Position numbers and translations under genes: made by a program
Notes under the pieces: model-generated
The model's input: the letters and a program-made list of their open reading frames with translations, nothing else
Told to the model about the DNA's origin: nothing
Database searches by the model: none
Shown here: positions 46,501 to 57,526 of the stretch, piece after piece
How positions within the stretch are numbered: position 1 is the first letter of the stretch
Layout: the number at the start of each line of letters is the position of its first letter
Assembly: GCA_003117195.1 (NCBI GenBank)
Contig: BDSI01000033.1
Span: 791,432 to 855,431 of the forward strand
Length of the DNA stretch: 64,000 nucleotides
Source: Eudorina sp. 2006-703-Eu-15
Taxonomy: Eukaryota > Chlorophyta > Chlorophyceae > Chlamydomonadales > Volvocaceae
Direction of reading: 5' to 3'

Positions 46501-49500
46501 ACGGGGGCCCGGTGGCCGGAGAGGGGGACGGGGGCCCGGTGGCCGGAGAGGGGGACGGGGGCCCGGTGGCCGGAGAGGGGGACGGGGCCCGGTGGCCGGA
46601 GAGGGGGACGGGGCCCGGTGGCCGGAGAGGGGGACGGGGCCCGGTGGCCGGAGAGGGGGACGGGGCCCGGTGGCCGGAGAGGGGGACGGGGCCCGGTGGC
46701 CGGTGGACGGGGCCCACGCGGACCCAAGGACCCACAGACCTGCTGCTGGGGACTCCCCGCAGCGGCCGATCTCGTACAAGACGGCCGCCCAGATTTGCAC
46801 CGACGTCGCCGGGTGCCTGTGCCGTACAAGGCTGGGGGTAAATGCGATGTACGACGCTTTTCCGCACCCACAGGCCGTTGCACCCATGGTTCCAACCCCC
46901 GCACGACACACCTCCACCCTACCACCCACCTGCGCAAAGGCCGCCAGAACTCGGTGCAGGTCCCCCCGCCCTCCCCGGCCGCTGCCTCCTCCGCTGCCAC
47001 CGCCACCTGTCCCCCCGCCTCCGCCTCCTCCGCCTCCTCCTGCAGCGCCCCAGGGCTGGTGGTCGCCTCTGAAGTAGTCCGCCATCTGAGCCATCGCCAA
47101 CACATCTGTACGGCGCAGGTCGAATAGTACGGCGGTACGGAAGCCTTTCGCTTTGTTTGGGCACCGTCGACTGGGCAGCACCGTCAAATACTACCTACCT
47201 ACCTGCCTACCTACCTACCTTCCTACCTACCTACCTACCTACCTACCTACCTACCTACCTACCTATCTTACCTACCTACCTATCTTACCTATCTTACCTA
47301 CCTACCTACCTACCTACCTACCTACCTACCTACCTACCTATCTACCTACCTACCTACCTACCTATCTACCTACCTATCTTACCTATCTTACCTACCTATC
47401 TACCTACCTACCTACCTACATACCTATCTACCTACCTACCTACCTATCTTACCTATCTTACCTACCTATCTACCTGCTTGCTCCCCGTCTCCTTTAATCG
47501 CACCCTTCCTTTCCCCAACCGACCCGTGCTTCACCCGCCCATACGACAGCCCGAGACTTACACCAGCTGTAGCCATTCTCCAGATCCAAATCCAGGGCCC
47601 GCCGGGCGTGGGCCAGGCTGGCGGTGAGCGCGGCGGACAGAGAGGATACGGTGGATGAGGAATTGAATGATGCTGATGATGCTGATGCTGATGATGATGT
47701 TGATGTGGCGGAGGATGCGACACCCGTCGCTCCCCCGCCGGACGTCGTGGCTGAAGCGCCCCCGCCGGCCCGAGGGGGCCCTGGCTGCGGCTGGGGGTGC
47801 TGGGGTGGTGGGTGAAGCGGTGGTTGTGGTGGTTGAGGTGGGGGCTTGGGCGGCTCTTGGCGCTGCAACAGCGCCGCACCCGCCGCGCCGCCCTGCTGCC
47901 GTACCAGCAAGGACATCATCTGATGGCCGGCCACGTTGGGACAGTGCCGCAGTCCCGAGTTCAGACAGCAGCCCGCCATGAACTGGATGCACACCAGCAG
48001 CAGCGGCGGTGGCGGCAGCGGTGGTGGCGGCAGCGGCGGTGGCGGCAGCGGCGGTGGCGGCAGCGGCAGCAGGGCAACAGCGTCAGGCGATGAGGGCGAC
48101 AACGACGACAAGGACGACGGTGACGAAAAGAAGTGGAAGCGTCACGGAGGCCGACACAGAGGACAGGTCGGAGAGGATTCGGCGGCGGGCGGTGGCTGCC
48201 ACCTGGTGGGTCCAGGCGCGGGCGCACACCGAGCTGAGCCACGCGCCGTGATGTGCGCCATCCGCGGACGCTTGGGTCCCCTCCCACCCGAACCCCGGCT
48301 TCGAAAGCCACCTAACCCATCACATAGCAATGATAAAATTATGGAAAACAAACTCGCAATAAACCCACTCCCACTTCCGCCTCGTGTTCGAGGGCCTCCT
48401 AACCCCCCAGCCCAGTCCAGCCCCGCCCACCAGATCTCCCCTCTCCCAGTAGCTGTGCGCCAGGCAGTTCCAGGCTGTGGGGTTGAGCGGCCGGAGCTTG
48501 ACCTGATTGAGGGTCCGGGAGCAGGGGCCGACCCGCGGGTCAGGAGCCACCGCACGGCCGGAGAGAGCAAAGCCACACGGACATCAGTGGGGTCGAATGA
48601 CGCGGCAAGAGACGCAGAAGGGCGTTGGTTGCACGGGGTACGTCAACCCAGCCCCTGTCCGGCTGCGCGCCGCAGGCTGACGTGGCTGATACTGCCATTT
48701 CCTCCTCCTGTCCCGCCCCGTCCCGCGTGTACGGCCACTCCGTGTACGGCCGCTGCAGCCTTGCTTGTCACCCCCTCACCGCCGCCTGCAGCCCGCTGAG
48801 TGCCGCCTCCGAGGTGCCCCCCCCGCGCAGGTAGGCGGACAGGGCCGCGGCGAGCAGCGCGGCGCCCCGCAGCGGCTGGTGGGCGGTGACGGCGTGGGGC
48901 TCGTCGGCCAGCAGCGCCAACATCCTGGTGGCGTGAGGCATGACAGCGGCAGCGGCAGCAGCAGGGCAGCAGCAGGGCGGCAGATGGGACCCCTTCGCCT
49001 AATTCACATATCAGATTGCTGGAAGTACGGTAAAAGTAGACAGGCCCAGATCCCAGGGAGGGAGGGAGGTAGGCAACGCGCGCAGCAGTCGGGCGTCCGC
49101 TGCGGCTGCGGCCGGGTGAGGCTCGCGAGTGAAGCCGGGTGCTTAGAGAAGAGACCCGCCCGACCCGCCGCGACCTCCCGACGCCGGGTGTGTTGTTCCT
49201 ATTAGTAGTGCCCTCCCGGTGTCCTCCCTCCACACATCCCCCGTAACAGCAGCCAGTGCCTGACCGAAAGGACGTTCGATGACCGATGTGGTTTGTGGAA
49301 CGCTGCGCGTTTCACCCGCTGCCGCGCCCACCCGACGCCTGCGCTACCGACACACCAACGAACCGACCCCACCAACCGACCGTGAGCTGCACTCGTCGGC
49401 CCTCCGCAGTAACGCCTCCACGTCCATCTGGGCATCTGCCTTGCCGCCGGCGCCCGAGCTCGGCTGTTGCGAGGCTGCGTGGGCGGGGATCGACCCCGGG

Positions 49501-49957
49501 GAGGCCGAGGATGCGGCGGTCGGGGGCTGCGTCGGGGCGCCGACCGCAGGCGCGGCGGCAAGGGACGTGGAGGCGGGTGTTGTGGCGCACGTGACATTCC
49601 CCCCGGGCAGCGTGGCGGCGGTGCCCCGTCCGACCGCGCCGTGCCGCGACGCCAAGGCTGGTCGTACGTTGCCGTACATCCGTTTGGCGTCCGCCAGTCT
49701 GGAGAGCTGGTCTACCAGCACCTCCAGCTGGTCTCGGAGCTCCTGCGAGGTCACGGGGAGGCAAACGGAGGAGTGGTGGTGCGTCAAGCAGAAAGCAGGG
49801 CACACGGAAACGGAGTTCCGGATCCCGCTTTGAGGAGTGACCCGCGAATACGGAACCGACGGAACATGGTAACCGATTTTGCGACGCATTACTATCAAGT
49901 GCCAGGACAGCGGTCCCTCGTCTGTGGTATTCTGGTTATCCTGACCTGCATTTGCAT
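43512..49957 (-). CDS. TTC5: TTC5 (STRAP)-type tetratricopeptide-repeat protein with C-terminal OB-like domain
   Basis: Minus-strand exons: 49946-49957 (proposed, MQMQ), 49381-49742, 48780-48924, 48431-48502, 47562-47982, 46930-47105, 46207-46299, 45782-45949, 45486-45542, 44835-44983 and 43512-44169. They total 770 residues with every phase consistent. Segments follow the TTC5 order: LEVLVDQLSRLADAKRMYG (N-terminal helix), then TPR pieces KLRPLNPTAWNCLAHSYWER, CCLNSGLRHCPNVAGHQMM, ARRALDLDLENGYSWYVLA, AERCGCSDLPDLYYNRAALH and YSRAASLDPSLPAPAQM, then the OB-like C-terminus (LPMHVPSALVQELQPGSN, YLVCVDTSGCVLVVALTH, FPLLLVGCDPGGRSSVLVDG). In mammals TTC5 recognises nascent tubulin N-termini on the ribosome and triggers tubulin mRNA decay. 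Here Pro/Gly/Ser-rich inserts enlarge the usual roughly 440 residues. The first exon is the weakest part of the model. Confidence 0.87.
46013..46050 (-). repeat. dispersed intron-tail repeat, copy 7
   Basis: On the minus strand this reads GCTCTGGCAGCAGCAGCGCA, then GTATGAATCTGCCCACC. It is about 64 bases before the TTC5-type exon beginning at 45949, in sense orientation with that gene. Confidence 0.85.
46345..46400 (-). repeat. dispersed intron-tail repeat, copy 8
   Basis: The minus strand reads CTGCAGCGCAGCTTTGATAT, then GTCCGCCAATCTCC. It is about 46 bases before the TTC5-type exon beginning at 46299, in sense orientation. Confidence 0.7.
46462..46712. repeat. minisatellite (28- then 27-base unit) in a TTC5 intron
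   Basis: About nine tandem units of GGCCCGGTGGCCGGAGAGGG plus a G/C-rich remainder. The first units have GACGGGGGCCC (28 bases) and the later ones GACGGGGCCC (27 bases), so two homogenised sub-arrays adjoin. Confidence 0.95.
47190..47475. repeat. (CTAC)n tetranucleotide array
   Basis: About 285 bases of CTAC units broken at intervals by CTATCTTAC variants that recur as a higher-order pattern. It is in the TTC5-type intron between exons 47562-47982 and 46930-47105. Confidence 0.95.
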
Positions 49958-51279
49958 GCCGAGGCGCAGACTCGAAAGCCCGACTTCTCGCGCCGCAAAA
50001 GAAACCAGTGTATCACTTGTTTTTATATATCATTAAAGAGTCGCAATACATGTCCAAAATGTTTGGTTGTATGCTACAGTAATCCAACGCGTGACGAGTT
50101 CAACATACAGCTGCCTGATAACTTCGAATTGAAAACAAATGAAAGCCGGTGCCGTGTAGGCTGAGACGGCAGGTATGTCGACCCCGCCAAAATGAACGGT
50201 TGGTACGGCACTAATCCTTGTTGCTTAGATGCTTACTATCCTGCGTAACAGGGAAGAAGAGATGTTTACGTCCGTGCGGAATTGTGTGGACGGTATTGCG
50301 CCAAAGCCCCCTGTGGCCCTCCTCATAACGGATGCAGAGAGGAACACCATCGGGCAACGTCCCCGCGCAACGCCGTGCACGGCCGGCACGGCACCGCGGT
50401 GTCATTTTCAAGGCCCTGCAAAGCCGAACAGATCGTCCCCGGGGACTTCAGTAGTAACGAGCTAAGAACTGCACGGACTGTCTCGAAGACATGCGGGGCT
50501 TACAACGCCAATGTCATTGCTTACCGTATTGCAACGCCGGGTACTATGCTGTGGGCGCCTTCGGGTACGCGGCAGGTCGAAATCATGGGTTCATGGCTGG
50601 TGCCCTGGAGCGGCTAACATAATAGCCCAGGGCAGTGTCGTACTGAAGGGTGAGGCCGGGGCACAGGTAGCCAACTGCTGCGTCCAGGCCAGTGGGCGAA
50701 AGCCGATCAGTCAAGCAACTGACCAACGGTATGCCACATGCCAGAGTTTACGGTTTTGGAGAACCTGCGCTTGCGGAACTTCCCGTACGATGCCGCAAAC
50801 CCCAAATTGAACCGCCGGTCTGAATTTTGAGCAGACTAAAAGAGATGATTCATGTTGATAATTTCCCTGGGTGCCGCCTTGTTCGACAAACAACACGGAC
50901 AAACAAAGGAATTTTGATGTACAGCAACCGAATTCTAGTTCCAGTTATGTAACTGCCGAACCCTACCTGCAAAATGGGTGAAGCGACGGTATGGAATTTG
51001 AAGTTCTTTCTTGTCATCAAGACGTCAATCAGGGAAGCTTGTCCATACTGTCTTCAATTCGGGAACCCTATTGCATGCTTATTCACCATTCTACATACGA
51101 AAGTCATTAAAAGAATTGTCTGTACAGGTATTTAGGCGCTCCCATATAAGGATGTGTCTTTAGGTCCAGCTTATCAGTCTCGGAGAACTGCAATCCGACA
51201 CGTTTGGGCACTGGGATGATGTTGCCAATGAATTTCTCAATCTTGCGAGTCTAACGGGTGGCTAGGAATTTGCATCAAA
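49958..51279. other. divergent intergenic region
   Basis: It lies between the start of the minus-strand TTC5-type gene and the plus-strand gene at 51280, so both promoters should be here. It is comparatively AT-rich, especially 50.8-51.2 kb. No coding frame is supportable. Confidence 0.5.
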
Positions 51280-53719
51280 ATGGACACTGATGCGCCAGCG
51301 GGTGACCCGCGGTCGCAAGTTGGGCAGGCGGTCCCGAATTCAATTGCCGCGGCAATTGTAAGACAAGGACGTCGCCGACTGGTTCTGCTGCTTCTCAAGG
51401 CCGCAGCGCGTTTGCGAGCGCTGACGCGCCACCTTGCGATTGTCTTGAGCGCGGTGCGAAGCACGCCTGGCTTACTGGCAAGGGCCCTGCAACGGCTGCT
51501 TTCCACGAGAACAGCTCGCTTGCTGGTGGCTACTGTTGCGTCGCTTATTTGCATAACCCTTCAGTACCATCGGCCGACCGTTGCCAATTTGCAGCTGTCA
51601 TCATCGATTTCGCTTCTGTTTGGAATGATCAAGTGAGTTCACGGTCAAGGTTTGAATGCATGCCAGGGTAATAATTTCCCCGCGCAACGTGCGCGACAAT
51701 GGTCTGCCGGCTGAGGGTTTGTCGTCGCGGCGACGGTTTGTAGGTTTGTGTCGCTCATGTTTAATTTCCATAACGACACTTGCAGGCTGCAGGGTTCTAT
51801 CTCGCTTCAAATCGGGCCTCCGGAACCCAACCGTGTGGCGCAAGCTGCGGCGCAGCAAGAGGAGCTGCGCATCAACTGCCCCAAGGTGAACATCTGGGCA
51901 CCCTCCCACTCTGCCTTTCTTGCAGAGCTCCGCCGTTCCTTGCAACGGGGTGGCTCCGCTCGCTTTCCCCGTCTCCTGCGCTCGGTATCGTCCCTGCGTC
52001 CGGTGTTCGCACTCTCGTCCGCGCTGCGCTGGGTACCACATCCACCGTCCTGGAGTCCTCCCCCTCGCGAAACGTCCTGACCTTGTAGCTCGACCCCCCA
52101 AGTGCCGCACTGCCGTTTTCCTTCTCTCCACAACGCAAACCTTCCCGACCTCTGCCGCTCCCCTCTCGCACATCCCTACCCCCCTCCCTCTCCGACTCGG
52201 CAACTCTTCCCGAAACATCTCCACACGCGCCGCTCCCCTCCCCTTCCCACCCACCCCCAGGACCTCAAGGAGAGCATCGTGCGCTTCCTGGAGTCCCAGG
52301 CCGCCCGCAACCACACAGCTGAACCCGCCTGGCAGCTGCGCACCCCGCCCAAGGACACCGCCGCCGCAGCAGCAGCAGCAGCGGTGCTGCCGCCTCTCCC
52401 GCCGGTGCCGTCGCCGCAGCGGACGGATGAGCAGCAGGAGCAGCTGCCGCTGCCCCACCCGGACGAGCACCCCTCCGCCGCCACATACGCGGACTCGCTG
52501 AGGGCCGTCATGACGCTGTCGGAAGCGGCATCGGCAGCCACGGCCGCCGCTGCGACAGCCACCGGGGCGGACGCGGACGCGGACGCGGCCGCGGCGGTGG
52601 ACACCGGGTCCCTGGGGCCGGTCAGCCAAGTGGAGGGCCTGGATGGCGGCGAGATCTGCCCGCACTGCACCGGCGGCTCCCGAGCGGCATCTGCCACCGG
52701 CGCCGGCGCGCAGCCCCCGCCATCGGGAGCCGATACGTGCGCCAGCAGCGCGGCGGCACAGACGAGGTCCGGCGCGAGTCATGGCGGTGTCGGCGCTGGG
52801 GCGGCGGCGGCGCTGGACGCGTTGCTGCCCTCGACGCCGCCGCTGGGGTGCTCGCCACCGGCCAAGTCGGGCTGTCTGGCCTCCAGCGGTGGTGCGGAGG
52901 AGGAGCAGGAGGCAGGGCCGGAGGCGGCGAGCTCGGCCAGCACCTCACAGGACAAGGTGCGCGGCCTACTAGGTTGCCAACTCGTTTGCCTGCCTGTGTC
53001 CAGGGAGGGGAGGGGAGGGCAGCTGGGGAGGGGACCGCCGGAAGGGGGCCTGGGCCCAGCGCCACTCTTGTGCTAGTCCGCGTTTGAACTGCGTCATGCT
53101 GGGTGCGTGTTACACGGGGCCCTAAACCACACGGGGCCCGTGGGCTTCCCGTGTGTACAAGCCACGGACGTATACCGTGTATCGCAACAGGGTATGGGGA
53201 GCTCTTTGCTGCCGACGTTTATATCCAATACCCTATAATGCCCCCCTGGATTACCGACGGTCTGACCCCTCCGGCCTGGCCCGGACATTGGCGTGCTGAA
53301 ACCCGCAGGCGCTGCACGACCCCGCCTTCCTGGCCAAACTGGGCCCCGCCCAGGAGCCCGCCGCCCTGGACCGCACCGACTACATCTCCCTCATGTTGTA
53401 CGCCTCGTCGTACAAGCCGTCCGTGGCGCCCTCGGATTCGCCTCGGGCCGGCATGGCGACCCACGGGTCATCCGCCGGCTTCTACGACCTCCCCTCGATG
53501 GCCTCATCCGCGGGTAGCCTCTCTGAGGCCGCAGCGGAGGCGTCGCTCACCGCCGGCGCCAGTGGCGGCGCCGCCGTCGCGGCGGCGCCAGGTGGTGGGC
53601 GCGGTGTCACCGGCGGCCTCCTCAAGAGCCCTGACAGCATCTTGGGTCTGCGGAAGGTGGGCCTGGAGGGCTGGGCGGAGAGCGCCCGCCGATGGGAGAG
53701 CCGCTATATGGAGGAATGA
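51280..53719 (+). CDS. unrecognised protein with an N-terminal hydrophobic segment
   Basis: Exons 51280-51632, 51786-51885, 52261-52956 and 53309-53719 join in phase and encode 519 residues from the first ATG after upstream stops. I do not recognise the family. Residues about 28-75 are basic and amphipathic (RRRLVLLLLKAAARLRALTR), followed by a hydrophobic stretch (LLVATVASLICITL, about residues 80-95) that could be a membrane anchor. After SISLQIGPPEPNRVAQAAAQ comes DLKESIVRFLESQAARN, a long Ala/Pro/Ser linker with a CPHC, then a C-terminal region with DYISLMLYASSYKPSV and AGFYDLPSMAS, ending ARRWESRYMEE. Codon bias supports all four exons. A membrane-tethered regulatory or scaffold protein is only a guess. 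Confidence 0.75.
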
Positions 53720-54199
53720 GGACTGAGGCGGAAGGATTACGCCGTTTCAGAAAGGAGGGCGTAAAGACGAGGAATAAGCGCAGGGACTCCAGGGGGGGAG
53801 GGAGTACGGGGGAAGGCGCGTACTCCGCGCACTGCCTGTCACTCCCGGAGGCTGCATCGCGAAAGACCCAACCCGGTCCCGGGTCTTGGGATGTGCAGGG
53901 TGGAGGTGCTGCACCTCATGGTGGCGCCATTGCGGGTGAGGCATCCGCTTGGGACGTTTCACGGGCGCAGGCTTGAGTGGGTGGACTAGATGAACCCCAC
54001 CCGGGGCGCCCCTGCCTCGGTCGTGGTGGTGGCGGTGATGATGGTGCTGGTGGCGGTTGAGACCCTCTTCCATGATCGGTCTTTTCGGGTTGCGAACAGC
54101 TGAGTGAGGAGCAGTGTCAGTGCGTGTGCGTGTGCAACACTACCGGCCTTGTTATGCATGTACGGCACTGGCGATACGGCGAACGCCTAGACGACCGGG

Positions 54200-54201
<2 letters not shown>

Positions 54202-54254
<53 letters not shown>
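54202..54254. repeat. (GT)n microsatellite
   Basis: About 26 GT units in the likely 3' UTR of the plus-strand gene ending at 53719. Confidence 0.95.
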
Positions 54255-54258
<4 letters not shown>

Positions 54259-54537
54259 GGGGGCGCCGCGGGCGTTTGCGTGGTGCACTGGTGTGCTGCG
54301 TCGGCTGGTGCGGGCCCGGGTGGATGCGTGCCACGGTGTTTGCAAGGCCGTCCCACCACTCGGGCGCCTTGCACTGGTCTGCAACGAGGCATCCGGTTGG
54401 CCTAGGTAGGGCCATTAGACAGGATAGTGAGCATGAGTCAAGGGGCGTTTGTTAGGCTTCAAGCTGCATTGCTAGGTTACTACACGACAAGGTTAGATGA
54501 TATATAGAGTACAGCAGGGATGTGCAACGGGCTCCCG

Positions 54538-54542
54538 TGTAA
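54538..54542 (+). terminator. candidate TGTAA polyadenylation signal of the 51280-53719 gene
   Basis: TGTAA about 820 bases after the stop. Assignment is by position only. Confidence 0.3.
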
Positions 54543-55496
54543 AGTCGGTTGCCGTGAGGGTTCTTAGGGTAGATGGTCGGGTGGAGATCGCGCACTCTTT
54601 ACCCGGCTGGCATCGCATAAGCCCACTGTGGCACCTTTCTTGCTTCGCTCTCCTGTCGGTCTCGGTGCCGCTTTCGCCTGACTGAGTCTCGCGCGGCGGT
54701 GGCGGGCGGTGGCGGCGGGCCTTATTGGTTCATGGAGGCTTCAAGTTAAATGCGCGTGTCTGCGATGTACTGTGCCTTATGATTGCAGTCACTTCTGATT
54801 GCAGTCAGCGCCATAGTGCGTCACAATGGCGGGCTCCTGGAGGTGTTGGCCCAAGGAGGGCGTCCCAGAGCGCCGGGCAGCGCTGTGTCCTGCCCCTCGC
54901 CAGGAGGACGCCTGATGGGGTGGGTGTCGGCGTGTTGCCGGGGAGGGTCTTGTGGACCTGGTGCGTCGAGATGTCCGCGTGGCCTGTGTGGCGGTTTCTG
55001 TCTCGGTCGCTCATGTACTGTACTGCAACCGCGGCCTCCTGCACCGGATGACACGCAAGGAGGCGGACGGAAGCGGACTTGTCCTAATCCAGAAGGCAGG
55101 CCTCCGTGTGCCTTGTTGGTGCATACGTGAGGTGGGTAGGATGGGTTGGTGCGCATCAGTTTAGGTGGCTTAGGGCGCATAAGTGTAGGTTCAAGGGCTG
55201 TAGGGAATTCAGAGGTCGCACGCGGGGCGGTGTTGGTTTGTGGATTTGGGCTACGCTGCAACAGTGTACGGGACCGTTGGAGGGTCCACGTCGGAGACCG
55301 AACAGCGCGGAAGCGGACGCGATTTCAACTTGTCCGCGGGGCTTTGCTCTCGCCTCTCCAGCACCTTGGCGGCGGCGGCGCCGCTCTGGCTTCAGAATCT
55401 CACGACACCCATAACGCCTCCGGGCCCAGGTCCCCTCCAGACCCTGCCTAACAGGAGAAATCCCTGAGGCGCAAACACCAACGCTTCGGACTAGCA

Positions 55497-55501
55497 TTAC
55501 A
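55497..55501 (-). terminator. candidate TGTAA polyadenylation signal of the glutaredoxin gene
   Basis: TTACA on the plus strand, about 410 bases beyond the glutaredoxin stop. Confidence 0.45.
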
Positions 55502-55907
55502 TGGTTTTCGTCGCGGATGAAATCACCATGTCCGTTCGCAGTCGGTGGAGACGGCGGAAGTAGCAGAACATGCCCCTAGGCGCTGCAAGGGGTTCCGAGC
55601 AACTCCGCTAACGTACCGCGCAACCAAACCGCATTTAATTCTTGCATTGCTACAACAGATAGCCGAACCGGTTACCTATCACCAAGAGATCGACAGACAT
55701 TAGCCGGGCTCCACGTCCTTGCACCGTACACGAGCACGGCAACGCACAAAACGCCTGCAGGGCACCCGCCCGGCTTCGGGCCTGACATCTCCGATTTGGT
55801 CCTCAGGACCCCGGAGGACCCCCGACAGGAAGGAGCTCATCACCCACCATCATCTTCACCCCAACCACGACCTCCCTCGTCATTCCGTGCCATCTCTCTC
55901 AGGCTGT

Positions 55908-56639
55908 TCACAGCACGCCCGCCTCCGTCAGCAGCTTCTGCAGGCTGCCGTTGGCGGCGGCCGCGGCGGTGTCGTCGCCCCCGCCCAGGAACTGGCCGTT
56001 GATGAAGACCCGGGGGACGCTGCGGCCGCCGGTGATGTCCAGCAGGGCGTCCTGCATCACATCGGTGTCCGACCGCTGGTCCAGCTGCGGGCGGAACGGG
56101 ATGACAGCGGGTTGAGAAGTCCGACAGCAAAGCCGGTGCAGACGGGAGCCACCGGGAGGCAATCAAGGCACTGCCTGAACGGCGGGTGGACTGCGTTGAC
56201 GAGAACAGGTCGGCAAAATTTCAATCAATCCGAATCCAGGGCCCATGAACCCGGGAAGTCTCACCTCAACGACGGTATACTGGCTTGGCTGGATGAACTG
56301 GTTCAGGGCGTTCTTGGCCTTCACACAGTACGGGCAGTACGTCTTGCTGTACACCAGAACCTGAAAAATAGGGGGCAATCGCGGAAGAGGGTGGCGAGAT
56401 CGGGGAAGTGGGCTTCCCACCGCGGCAGCGCTCGAGGGCCGGCGGCAAACTCCGACAGCACCGCAAAACCATCTGTGAAGGCCCCACGTCATAACTGAAT
56501 GCGGCCGATGAAGCAGGTTACGAATCGTCAGGTAAGTGATGATGTAGAGTTGCCATTACGCCTCTTCTCGGAATCTATGAATTACCTTGTTGGCTGCGAT
56601 TGCAGCCTTGATCTCCTGCGTCGCCTCGGCCTTGCCCAT
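55908..56639 (-). CDS. GRX: glutaredoxin, class I CPYC type
   Basis: This is a small dithiol oxidoreductase that reduces protein-glutathione mixed disulfides using glutathione. Minus-strand exons 56586-56639, 56265-56360 and 55908-56084 give 107-108 residues in consistent phase. The active site is CPYC at residues 27-30 within VYSKTYCPYCVKAK. The glutathione-binding parts are present: the SVP loop in GGRSVPRVFINGQF and GGGDD near the C-terminus. The start MGKAEATQEIKAAIAANK gives a typical compact cytosolic protein without a targeting sequence. An acceptor upstream (after 56720 on the minus strand) suggests an intron in the 5' UTR. In-frame sequence upstream (LYAPTPGALATTGNSYTKQG) could extend the protein if another start is used. 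Confidence 0.95.
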
Positions 56640-57283
56640 ATTGCCGCCTTGTTTAGTATATGAGTTTCCCGTTGTGGCTAGAGCTCCTGGCGTCGGTGCG
56701 TACAACACGTTGGCAAGCTGCTGTGGGGAGCGAACAAGCCACGCGATGGATAGGCAACAAAATGAAACAATGAAAAGTTGCAATATGTCTTTCCTTAAAG
56801 TAATAACATGCATGGAATCTGGTACTGACATTACGTAGTACTTTCCGTGAGGTCAATGCGAGCCACTTGTAAGTACCTACCTACCGTTTCCGGCAACGGT
56901 CTCGGCCTGACGCCAACTGCCGACTTGCCGAGAGGATTCCCAAACGCTTAAGGATTCACAAGATAAAGCGAAGGCTTTGCTATATTATGATCTTCCTGCT
57001 TCGATCCCCCCGACTTTGCTAAGCCGAAACCTTTCTGACCATTCGTTGCGAGGTTGGGGCTAGGGAGGGGGCCCATTCGTGGCCAGGTTGAGGGAAGGCT
57101 CGGTCCATGGTGGCATCCCGCCGAGTAATCTTTACTCAGCGTCATTTCTAACCCGCGTGGTTGTGGACTGCTTGTCGAACCTCGCTTGGCGCGCGTCTGA
57201 GGCTGTCTTGAGGCCTCCGCCCCGCCCTGCCCCGGCAACCCCCACCTTCCCCTTCCCCCTCCCCCTTCCGCCTGTGCAGGCCT
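56640..57283. other. region upstream of glutaredoxin
   Basis: It holds the glutaredoxin 5' UTR and promoter on the minus strand. If the exon at 57284 is real, the 5' part of that plus-strand gene is also here, but no initiating exon could be fixed. Confidence 0.35.
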
Positions 57284-57526
57284 AGGCGACGTGATTGCAG
57301 CAGCCGGACAACCCCATCTCGTCGACGTGGTAGCGGTGTGTTTGGAGGCACGCACTGGCCCTACCCCGGAGATAAGGGTATCCCCCTGGAGCTATCCGCC
57401 GCGGCTGTGACGCGCAGCTGCGGGGCGTGTGGGGGAGGCTCCGGGACGGTGCAGCGGGAGTTGGGAGGGCGGTACATGACCCAGCAGCGCTGCTTGGGGC
57501 CTGCGGAAGTGCTGGAGTCCTGGTGA
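57284..57526 (+). CDS. possible terminal exon of a small plus-strand gene
   Basis: After a pyrimidine tract and acceptor (CCTGTGCAG) one frame stays open to a TGA with GC-rich third positions. It reads PRRRDCSSRTTPSRRRGSG, then VFGGTHWPYPGDKGIPLEL, then SCGACGGGSG, and ends CLGPAEVLESW. The CxxC-glycine element resembles half of a DnaJ/BSD2-type cysteine-rich motif. No upstream exon was found and the opposite strand also has an open frame, so this is tentative. Confidence 0.3.
   Translation, partial: RRRDCSSRTTPSRRRGSGVFGGTHWPYPGDKGIPLELSAAAVTRSCGACGGGSGTVQRELGGRYMTQQRCLGPAEVLESW

Larger units (their letters stand above)
53720..55907. other. intergenic region with convergent 3' UTRs
   Basis: It lies between the plus-strand stop at 53719 and the minus-strand glutaredoxin stop at 55908. 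It contains a GT microsatellite and candidate TGTAA signals for both genes. No exon could be supported. Confidence 0.5.

Noticed and set aside
54724..55170. Plus-strand frames containing VRRDVRVACVAVSVSVAHVL
   Set aside because: They look like hydrophobic translation of GT-rich non-coding DNA. There is no codon bias and it lies in a likely 3' UTR region.
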